Source of the DNA: Pomacea canaliculata
Lineage: Eukaryota > Mollusca > Gastropoda > Architaenioglossa > Ampullariidae
Direction: 5' to 3'
Assembly: GCF_003073045.1 (NCBI RefSeq)
Contig: NC_037597.1
Span: forward strand, 1,302,190-1,366,189
Length of the DNA stretch: 64,000 nucleotides
Positions 35,433-47,400 of this stretch are shown here, piece after piece. The notes under the pieces were generated by a model. That model ran no database searches, was not told where the DNA came from, and saw nothing but the letters and a program-made list of their open reading frames with translations. Made by a program: the position numbers and the translations under genes. Position 1 is the first letter of the stretch. Every line of letters begins with the position of its first letter.

Positions 35433-38400
35433 CTGAAATGATAACACGTCTTCTGAGGCCATGCGATCCTGGCGGGCATACGGCAAACAGAGGACAGAAC
35501 GATTTCTATGGGGACTAAAGGCCGCCCTAGATTGGGCAAATAAACTAAGCGCCCACATATACAGGCTAAATAAGCACGGTCACCCCTGTTAATATATGCT
35601 CGTTCATCACTGGTAACATACCGAGTAAATAAGCACGTTCACCACTGGCAATATTCCGGCTAAATAACTTGGTTCATCACTGACAACACACTGGGTCAGT
35701 AAGTTTGTTTGTCACTGACAACACACTGGGTCAATAAGTTTGTTTGTCACTGACAACACACTGGGTCAATAAGTTTGTTTGTCACTGACAACACACTGGG
35801 TCAATAAGTTTGTTTGTCACTGACAACACACTGGGTCAATAAGTTTGTTTGTCACTGACAACACACTGGGTCAATAAGTTTGTTTGTCACTGACAACACA
35901 CTGGGTCAATAAGTTTGTTTGTCACTGACAACACACTTGGGTCAATAAGTTTGTTTGTCACTGACAACACACTGGGTCAATAAGTTTGTTTGTCACTGAC
36001 AACACACTGGGTCAATAAGTTTGTTTGTCACTGACAACACACTGGATCAATAAGTTTGTCACTGACAACACACTGGGTCAGTAAGTTTGTTTGTCACTGA
36101 CAACACACTGGGTCAATAAGCAGGTTTACCACTGGCAATATACCGGCCCGAACTTCACACAACGTTTGACTTCAGAGATTCTAGTAAGGGTTCTGCTTCA
36201 ACACGTTTACAAGGCAGTTTGTGCAAAGTTATGCAGAAAACACACACACGCGCACACACACACGCACGCGCGCGCACACACAGAGGTACAAAAGAGAACT
36301 CAGCAACCTATCTTTTGTCCTGAACAAAACAATCGGAATGTTTATTTTCAATTCTCAACCCCAGATACCCATACAATGATTCCCTAGCAAAACCAGACAA
36401 CACATAACAGGTAAATAAAGTAAAATTCTGATTGTAACCAAGCAATAAACCTTGTACAACCAACAGGGATCACTAACAATCAACCAGTTTCAAGCCTACT
36501 GAGCTAGTTCACAACTTTATGCAAAAGCACTTGCTGTCAAGACAGGAATGGTCAACAAAAGGTAAGCAATGATTCGAAGTACAAGCTTTGCTGTTTGTCT
36601 GTTGTTGTTGTTGTCGTCACCTTACCTCGACCACTAACAAGTAGAACTTACAAGACGAGTGAATAGGAAGACGATTTTTGTCATTCAAAAGGAAAGAAGG
36701 AAAAGGGGCGTCAGGAAGGGAAGCAACGACCGAGAAAGCGCTTTTTTTGGCGGGGGTGGGTGGGAAATAAGGGTGGAGGGAGGCTGTCATCGGTTACAAT
36801 GCTCAACCGATAAACTTCGCCATAAACTCTTAGCGCAGCAACAGAAGATCTTCACATGACCGAGACAATCACCTTAAAAATATTTGACTTTTATTTAACA
36901 GAATACGTTCTGCATATACTATTGGCACCATTTTCACTGCCATTGTACACAAACATGTTTGATGATTCTAAGACTAAGTAGAATCCAAACTGAAATAGAA
37001 CTTTCTCTATACTCACTGTGAGTCATGTCGTACATACAATACACTGTCATCTCCGAGGAGAAAACGACAACAATGAGAAATAATTTGAATGAAACTAGAT
37101 CAGATAGAAAGTGTAAAAATGCCAACAGCTCCGTGGATTTGGTAAGTAATTGGGACGTAAAGAAAATTCACAAAATAAAGATGTAAGACAAATGGAAACG
37201 TTAAACAGATACTGAAAGGGACACGAATACCTGTCTATAGTGCCACATCCGTACCCGGATCCGGACTTCAACGTCCCCAATCTCTGTTTAGCTATCTCAA
37301 ACACTTAAACATGACAACAGCACCATTTGTTTGAGGAACACTTCCCTGTAAGCGTTGTAAGTTATTTTGACTAATGTACTAAAACTAGATAAAGACATAT
37401 CATGAAGCAACAAGCAACAGTGCATCACGTTCTGCCAGCGGACAAAGGACAGAAGGATAAAGTTTGTGCCTGATGTCAGCAGCAAGGGCTCGAGCATACA
37501 ACGGGTGCCTCGTACCGGAGATGAAATCTGGATCCACGACACAACACTGTGACAAGCGACTCATGGCAGTGCCACAGGACAGTTCTCTCAACTGGAGCAA
37601 GAGACAAGTTGAACAGAATGAACGCCTTTATCCCATTTCCCATTCTCGCAAACCCTGACGGCATAGACCATAGGTCAAATCCTCCCACCCACACCCCCGT
37701 CATAAATAAAGGGGAGGGGTATGCCAAACGGATTTCCTGTATCAAGGTAAGACACGGACAGCAGGAAGGATTTTCGAATATGAACTTTTTGAACTCCAGC
37801 CCAAATAGATTGCTATAAACTGTTATCCTCGTGCGTTACGTCACTACTGTCCTCGCACCACGAACATTGCAATCACTTGGACCACATGAATATTGCCCAC
37901 ACTATGACACCATTACAATGTCATCTGCTTATAGCAAGAGATGATTGCACTGCTTACAGCACGTCACAGCTGTCCAGCAAGTACTGAATAATATTTGAGT
38001 ACGTCACAACTGTTGAATTAAGAGACTTTATTTTTGAGGGCTATATCGAGATCATTAAACGTCCTGGTAGGAAATTCAAAAGATTTTCTAATATGAACTT
38101 TTTAGATTAAAAAACAAACAGAAAGTTCCTTAACGCTTACATTCACAGGTCTTTTGAATGCCTTACGGTCAAATGATTTCTGATAATAGATTTCGTTAAC
38201 TTCCGCTTGCTATGGTCCTAGTTATGGGACATTGTTTTTTCAAGAGATATGAAAGATTTTTTTTGTAATGCTTGTTTGCTATTTTTCACTGCCTCACTTT
38301 CTCGTATACATTGTGTATTTAACCACGATGTCGACAACTTTATAAAAAAAACATTTTGTAAGCGTAGGATGCAGTTTTTTCCCCACCCCCTAGTCCTACT

Positions 38401-41400
38401 GCGTGTATGAGGAGGAGACCAAGCGCAGTGAACTCTCAGCTAACGTCTACATCCTGGGAGTCTTGTGAGTGAAGTGCGCATGCGCGTCTCGCAGTGTGCT
38501 TCACCAACTTCATTTCTGATGGACTGCCGACTCCAGTCACGTGAACCAAACACAAGATCATCCACTTCCGTTTTCGTTTAGACAAAGTAGACAAAGTCTG
38601 GTGTACAGACATTTTTCTTTCAATTCTTTGTTTTCTGTTCACGAGATGTGTAATCCTAAAGTTCGATGTATAACTGCGCATTCACACTCTATAAATGGAT
38701 GTTTCTGCGGTCTTACACATTTACCTACATGAGACCTGACCAGGTAGTAAGACAGCGACAGGCTTGTCAGTTTTCCACTCTCACCATTCGTGGTCCCCGT
38801 CTAGTGCTGGCACTTACATTGATAAAATTATAGTGAGTTCCTCAGAGTGGTCACCACAGATACGCTGAATAACTTTTCCGTCACCAAGATGGCTCCCCTG
38901 TGTCACTCCCCTAACCCAAACATTTACAAATTCAACATCACATATACGACCACGTATTCATACCATTTAAATTCCATATTAGAAATAACAGAAACACACG
39001 TCAAGTAACACTAAGAAATAAAATCAAAACCCGAAATAAGCACCCGCTATCTTACGTGTTAACAGAATGTCTATAACATGTGTATACTATTACACCAAGA
39101 ATAAAAACAGAAGGCTAAAAAATGTAGAGTGTACAGGGGCAGGTAAGTTCTAAAGGATTAAAAAGCACTACTTCAGTAAATACAAACACATACACTTTTT
39201 CTTAAAAGGGACTTTAGACTTCAGCTACGACAAAGAGACTGTGACACAGTTTTGAATTCGCGTGTTTAACCGCACTGGTTGTAATATAAATGAGCACCAA
39301 CCTATCCTCATACGTTCTTTCAATACAAATGTGGATGTCTCGAAGTTGACTCAAATACTGTTAGTGATGTACTTTTAACAGTGAATTTACAGACGACTCG
39401 GCTACTTGCAACTTTTATATTTATATATATATTTTTTTTATTTATTCGTTCAGTTTTTAGGAGGCCATCTGGCCCACATCAACATCAAAAATAGTAACAA
39501 TCATCCCTATACCTCATGCAATGCACATGTCATACAGGTCTTACGTGTGTAATGTACATTTTCTAGATAACGATATGTGAGTACAGCTCACACTCGAGGT
39601 TACACGCGTTTTTGAGTGCTCTCGATGAAACCTTGAGAAAACCTATTAAGTTTAGTTTATCTATATCATCTGGACCAAAAGTGTAAACTGAATTGTGTGT
39701 TATATATCCTGTGGAAATGCCGTTGGAAATTACAACTTTCCGTGTGAGTTGTGGCCTTTTTTTATGGCGATTTGCTTACTTCATGTGGCGAAGGGCGAAA
39801 ACTGCTGCAATCATACTTGGCAAGGTGAGAGCAAGGAAAACACAGTGTGTATTGCTAGCTGTTATCATTTCAAGTCTTCTCATGTGTGCTGGAGATGTGG
39901 AACTAAATCCTGGACCTCTTAACGGCGAGATTATTCATGCTTCTCATACAACGGACCACATAACGAGTAATGGTGGCTCTACTGACACCTCGATACCGGA
40001 CATACCTGTCTCGCAACACCTGGTTGCAAGTGCAAGTGCTAACGAACACCACACCCAGACCGGACTTGTGTCAGAACAAACCAACTATCCAAAGCATATC
40101 GTCCACTCTTGCCGCTCTATCTACTTCTCTTTCCCGCATGGAGCAGTCTCAGACCACTTTTGTTGGCACCATACACACTCAGCTGCGTGGTATTGAGGAT
40201 TCAGTTACTCAACAGATTTCGCAACAAATTCAGACTTCCTACCAATCCTTGATACAAAACATTTCCAGGCTTCAACAAGGTATTGATTCAGTCAAAGAAA
40301 AGGTACTTGGAAATGAGAGACGAATCAACAAATTAGCAGAGGAAAATGAACTATTAAAAGAAAAAATGGATGAAATCATAACGGAAATGGACAAGCTCGA
40401 GGCTGTGTCCAGGCGAAAAAATATTAGGCTGTTCGGCATACAAGAAAGTACTAGTGAGAACTATACAGAGTGCAGCTCAAAAGTGATTAGTCTCCTGAAC
40501 GAACTGTGTGATGTAAAATTATGGTGTGCCGAGGACATTGAGCGGGCCCATCGACTTGGGTTTAAGAGGACTGGTGACAACCGCCCCCGACCCATGATTG
40601 TACAATTTTATCGATGGTCCGATAAAATGGTGCTACTACTAAGCTACTTGCAACTGTTCTTCAGTGTGTACATGTACACTTATTAATGGACTCAATGTTG
40701 TAAGATAACCTGCAAGCGTTACAGGTCTACGACTACTACCTAATACTTCAGTTATCGTCTGCCAGTTTTCATCAGTGGGCGGTCGGAAAAAGGGACTAAA
40801 CAATACCATCAATATATATATATCAAATGGTCATACTCGCTCATCATTTACCAAACAAACACCGAGATACACTGCCTAACTACACTGTCATTCGTGAATG
40901 TGAAAAAGATAGAGAGACTATTTGTGAACCTGTGGTGCGGGGTGAGGAGGGAAGGGGGTGTGCCGAACCTATGACATTTTCCCTTTCTTTATAGAGTGTT
41001 GGGGTGGGGGTCATTTTGGAGCTGCTAGACTTGCAGACAACGATATCTGCATTTGTGATCATGTCCCTGAGCACAGTACAGCGCTTCATCTAATTTCTGT
41101 AGTCTGTGCATATAAGGAAACAATGATGACAGCAGTGGGATAGAATACTGGGCTCTGACCCTGTAGATTACCTGTTTGCAGAAAAAGCACCGTTGACTCT
41201 TCCTAACTGCTACGACAATAATATCCGTTATAGAATATCTTTTTTTCAACCAAACACGAGTATCATATTTCAAGCACAAGAAAAAGACTTGCAGAAAGAC
41301 TTCACATTTTGATTTTCTATGTGGTACAGCAGCATAAGGAATGTCACCTGTCAGAGGATACGGAAAGGTCAACATGACCAGTGAGCCGATACTGTGCATC

Positions 41401-44400
41401 AGTTGCATCAAACGACTGGACAAGAAGCCGCTGATTTTACTGCGACCTCGTGAGGACCCTATTTCGACACAAATTAAGAATGAAAGTTTTTTTTAAAAGT
41501 CCCAGTGAATGGCCATGAAGATTACTGGTTTAGTGACGCTAGAAAGGCAGACCCCTTAACTGGTCCGACAAAGCGACCCACCAATGTCAACATCTATTAC
41601 CACCCTTTCCAAGTAAATTTTAAAGAAACATCTGACAAATATACATAACAATAAAAAAATGGTAGCATTGACTTCGGATAACTTTGAATTCATCCAAAAG
41701 ACTTCAAGTTTAACGCAATGATCAATAAAAAATAATTCAGAATGTCAGTATATGTCACCCCCACCGTATTCTGCAGCGCAGTGTCGTGCGGCCCAGGCAC
41801 TGTAAAATAGAAAATAAATAAACAAACAAACAAATAAATGAATCGCACGGCTTTTCCAAAAGGTACTAGTAAAGCCAGACAAGCACTGCTCTCTAGAGGT
41901 GGCCCTCCCTCCCCCAACTCCCACTCTACGGCTAGTGATGTTGCTGCTGTTGTTGCTGGTGTTGTCGCTGTTCCTGCTGGTACTGGCTTCGTTGTTGCTC
42001 CTGCTTCCGCTTGAACTCGAAGTACTCAACATAGCCATCGCCATTTTCGTCGTTATCGGTGATGACAGTGTCAACGATGTTGGCGATCTCTTCGTCACTG
42101 AACACCTTGTGGTGGGGCTGCTCTTGCTGTTGGCCCTGATGGTCGTCCCCAGGGGAGCCGGTCGCTGGCTGCTCTTCTGCAAAGGGTAGGAAGCGAGTGA
42201 GGAGGAGGGTACCCAGCCGAGACAGGCATAGCAGTATGACAAAAAGCCAGGTCTCATATGCAGCGTACTCAAGAGCACAACAGGTAAAGCATCTCTATAT
42301 GATGCCCACCGCTGAGTGTAAAAAAACAAAACAAACAAAACAAAAAAAGCTAAATTAAAATAAAAACAAGTCCCGAATATCGAATACTTTAAGCATGCAG
42401 CATGCATTCTACAGACAGGCACAGGTTGCACCGGCGAATCATTTTAAAGAAGAAGCTGAGATGTTATCGACTAAAAAACCTTGTTATACAGGTGAACCCT
42501 CCACCACCATAAGCACACATGGCTGACAGACAAAGACAAAGAGGACACAACGCCATTGGTGCCATCAGACCGCAGAAGAAAAGGGAGAAGAAAACGTTAT
42601 AATAAAAACACTGGCAGGATGCATAAAATTCAAAGTGCGCAGCCTGTTCAAGCAAAGCAGAAATAACAATAAAGCAAGCTCAATAAAATTGTTAATGCAA
42701 AGAAATAAATTAATCATGAAGAAACTAGCCTAACAGCAAAAAGACACACCAAAAATTTACACCAAAAGCGTGCGTGCACGCACACACATAACGAAAATAA
42801 AATAAAATAGCATAAAATAACGAACCTTCCCCTCACCCCAAAATCAGCATGGTACAGAAAGTGCAGCTGTGTCGTCTGTCACAAGCTGTTAACGTTTTGG
42901 AGCAAAACAAGTTGGCACTTCCCTACCCATCGCCATAAAACTGGTTCACTCTCTATCGTCCCTCCACAGCGGTTACCAAACTTTGACAGTAACACACATG
43001 GGTGGTGGTGCCGGACACTATCAAAAGAATGTCTCTGCCTTACGTGATGTGCACTCTTCCTTCTCCTCAGCACACCAAGGGGCGGGGTCATGCAAGTCTC
43101 ACAAGAAATCTATCATGTTTTTAACAGGACAAGACGTGGGCACTTCTGCCACGCGGTCGCTGCCAAGAAAATAACTACATCACATAGCGCGCCGACAACA
43201 GATACAGCGACAGCTGAAAGATGAGTACATTTGTCATCACGACATACAAAACAGAGTTACACATCAATACATTTGTTATCAGGCACACACATCATCATCA
43301 TCATCACTGCAAAACAACTTAGTGTTCTGGTAATCCAAAACAAGAAAAACATATAACAAACTGCGCAGAGGCAGTGAAGTCTCACACCAGTGATGAATGT
43401 CCGACTTTTGGCGATACGGAGGGAGGAGAAACAGATACTGTATAAGATAGGATTTTATTTATCCAGAGGTCAATTCTGGGATATACACCAAGTCAAGAGC
43501 GGCCAAGATAAACCTTTGACAAGAACTAGTTGCAGGCAGCATATTTTGATCCAGTTCTGCCGGCTACATGTTAGGAAATGTGTAGTATGTTCTCGTCTGT
43601 CACGTTACTGGCTTTCACTAGTTCTGCGCAGTCTCACGCGCTCTCCGGTTTCATTGTTAATTTTTCTCAGCCATTTATCCTAGATGTAAAAAAGTACTTA
43701 CAGAACATTTAGTTTTCAATTTATTCTTCATGAGCTGACTCGGTATTCTTCTTTCTGGCACGAAGAAGCCAGTAAAGTGATTTGTGCTCCGATCGCCTAG
43801 GTGTAATTTTAGATCTGCAGCACTGTCGTCTGCCACTTTGTCCAGTTCTCTTCCGGAAGTGAAACAGACAACTGCGCATGCGAAGTAAGATCGATGCGGA
43901 GTGCTCGCAAGCTGAGAATCAACGACTGAAGTAAGGAACAACTTGTTTATCTCTATCGTCACAAACTGTCCCAACTATTTCTGTTACTAGTCATACAGCA
44001 ACTCGAATTCACACAGCGACGCTTATCTAGCAAGTTTTATTCATTAAAAATACACAGTTCAGCTCTTTCTAAAGTTAGGTCTGTAACATTTTACAGACTT
44101 CACCGTCTCGCGAGAAGTTCGTTGTCGTACTTAACACTATTACAACAAGCACATTAAAAAACAAAAACAAAAAAACAACAACAACAAATGTGATTGGCAA
44201 TCGAACAACTGTCTCTCCACAAACCCAGCATCCTCTTCCCTCAAGTCCCAACCCGGACAGGCCAGATCATCAGCCCTTATGCTGCGCCTGTTTGTATTCA
44301 AAGTATTCAACGTAGCCATCGTCGTCTTTATCGTACGATTTGAGGACGATGTCCACCAAAGAACTTATTTCTTCGTCGCTGATTGCCTTCCGGAGAGGTG

Positions 44401-47400
44401 GCGGCGGAGGGGTGGTGGGGACAGCCTGGGGGTCATCCACAGCAGGCCGATGCTCGGAGTCTCCGGCAGGGGACGCGTTGTCCTGATGGGGCTGGGCTTG
44501 CTCGTGCTCTGTAACGGACCAACAACTAAGCCACTAAGCTTCATTGGAGCTGGGTCATGAACACGCCTGCAACCACCTTTAGTTGCCATGGATACAGAAG
44601 GAAGTCTGTGCTACCGAAGACAGTTTCCAATAAACGGTAACGTTAGCATTTAACTATCGACGGAATATGAACGCATGTCAACAAACTTTCTGTTCAATAT
44701 ACGCCTTTCCAAAATAGAGCTAACACACAGATACAGGAGACACAGGCATGGCAGTACCCAATGAAAAGGTCTCCGCATTCCAGCAGATATGAAGGTAAGG
44801 AAAACATTCTCAGGAGGCAAGAAAATGGATGAGGGTCAGGATGGAGGGATCAGGGAATGATAAGGTAGTGACAGCCACAACGAAGGTTAGGAAAGGATGA
44901 AGAGTTCTCATCCAGCAAATTTAAAGGCAAAGAGGGCTCGTCGTCGGACGGTCTTATCGTTATCGGGTCACCTAAAATATTATTACCGTATTTTTGCATA
45001 CATTTATTGTTACGTATCATTGCACTAAAATAATATTCAGCAAAACAGAAATTACAATTAAGAGATCAGATCCATTTCCGCACATTTGTCAGTTTTCTTT
45101 TAAATTTTGGAAGCATCATATATCCGAAAGCATTTTACATATTTTAAAATTACATTCAAACATCTTTAATCCTGCACTACTACACTACTCTATTATTATT
45201 CGCTGATGGAAAGAATGATGAAATCTGTGCTCGTGTTCTAGCCCGGAACAACCCAGTCAGTTACGACTGTTGTGGTAACAATGATTTCATCAAGGGGACA
45301 CGACAAAGACAAGCCCCACCCCCTCCCCCACATCAAGATTAGGGTGGTCAAGAGAAGACAACCACGGACACCCTCAGCCTCCACCGACAGAGAAAAGGAA
45401 AACGCCATCACCCAAATGTTGTAAAACAAACCCGGTTAGCATCCCGGCACCTTCCGAATCCCCCCGGAAGTGACGCCTGAGGTCCGGTTACGCAGGAATC
45501 TTGGCTTCCGTCCCTGGGCTGTTGTAAGGGCCCACACAGCGGGCGGATGTTGCGTCGACAGGTCGCAGTGCATGCCGGACCATGCCAAACGTGGTTTTCC
45601 GGCACATTTAGCATGCTCAGCCAGACATCACATTTCCATTACGCTGTCCTCTCGTGTGACGTCGGCAACAGTCGCGTGATCCACCCGATAATGCAATCGT
45701 TTCGCGCGCCGCCTCACGGCAATGGCACGCAACTGCACTCTGGCGGTGCTCGACTTCCACTGGCAGCACTTAGGTTATGGGCAGAATTAAGCAAAAGAGC
45801 TCCTGACTGCCAGAACAAAGACACTGATACAAAATGCGTTTTCTGGAAGTGTAGCGGAGCAAGAGTGTCAGCATGCTGAGGTGTTCATGCACGGCGGACT
45901 AGTGTTCGTACCGTTTGGCCTTGCTTTATGAACCTGTTTGTTAAGCGTTTCAGAAGTGAGTAGAATTTAGGGATCTACAAGAAAATTTGATGGTATATAA
46001 GTAGTATGGTTTGCTGTCAGCTATGTATTATTTGGCCCCATAGCCTAGAGGTAACCAAGCAAAGGGTCATCCATCGCAAGCTCGCCCGAGCTGACACTGG
46101 TCACTTCCCACCCGCCTCCGCCTCCAATCTGGCCCACCCACAGAACTGGGCTCTTGACAAACTTGACAGGGATTAAAGGAGGCGAAAGACGTTGGTCTTC
46201 ACTTCCCATATCCATGCTCTTGACGTGGTGTACCATCTACACTCTACAGTTTGCTGGCACTGCAAGACCTGGTTCTAGTCTGAAGTGGGAAGACAGCATC
46301 AAGGTAAAAAGCGGATCACAATTAGCTGTCACGCAACAGACACTTGGCTGTAAGAACATACTGCTGCTGGAAGCGTGTACCAGATCTAGTGCCCCCACCC
46401 TTCGCATATCTGTCCTTTCTCATTACCGGCTAATGCTTCTTATGCCATTTACCGACCTCTGATTCTACGCTTTTTATATTTTGAAGATCACATCGGCCGG
46501 TCTTATTCTTTGGTCTCCTGACTTTTAGAATTAACTGTCAATGCAGCAATAATACAAAATATTTGCATATATACATATCGCCAGACGCATACACAAAAAT
46601 GTACTTAAAGGCATTTAACAATACCAGCTGCATTCAAAACGGAATGATAAGCAGATACACGTCAATACCTCTATTATACTCCATAACTTTCTAAATCCCA
46701 CATCAACATCTCACATTTCACTCTACTTCCCATACCACCACCACCACCCCCGTCCCCTACTGCGCATGCGCACATCCACCTCTCCTCCTCCACTTGAGCA
46801 GCAGATTATGTTAATCTCGCTGTCCGTCACTCACGGCGGGTCGACCAGTGAGGATGCGCCACGTTCACTCTAAATGCTGCTCCCGGCCACAAGACCTGAG
46901 AGCTGGGCGGGCAATCACAGCGAGCTAGCGACACCCCGAGTATGCTAGATGCACTTCACACACACCCTCTCATGCCAGGACACTGTTGTCACGGACACTA
47001 GAGATGGCAGCGTTGAGACAGCACATTCCTCCATTGAGTATTCTAGGCCTACACATTTAAAGCAGATAAAATGTCTGCTTGCATATTTGTGTGTATACAC
47101 TACATTATAAACAAATTTTATCCAATGAACACAACATGGCTACAGATTTGCCTCATTATGGCACATAACTGCATACATTACACTATACAGACATTTCATC
47201 TGATGAAAGAAAATATTTTCACCATGTGAATTCTACTCACTGTCATACAGCAGAATAGTTTTAGAATGGAAGAGAGAGCAGTTTCAACAAGTCATAAATG
47301 ATTGACATCTATATATATCTAGAGAGAGAAATAATACATTCTTATGCTGCCCAAAAGAAATGCTTTGGTAAAATAGTGCTTGTTCAGGCAGTCCTATAAT

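Noticed and set aside
42177..43700. Separate first-EF-hand exons upstream of MCFD2 terminal exons B and A, which would make them independent genes
   Set aside because: Searched 42.2-43.7 and 35.5-38.5 kb on the minus strand by eye for a D-x-D-N-N...LDG loop; none seen.
46036..46120. tRNA-like head (ATAGCCTAGAGGTAACC)
   Set aside because: A-box has a mismatch and there is no B-box at the right distance.
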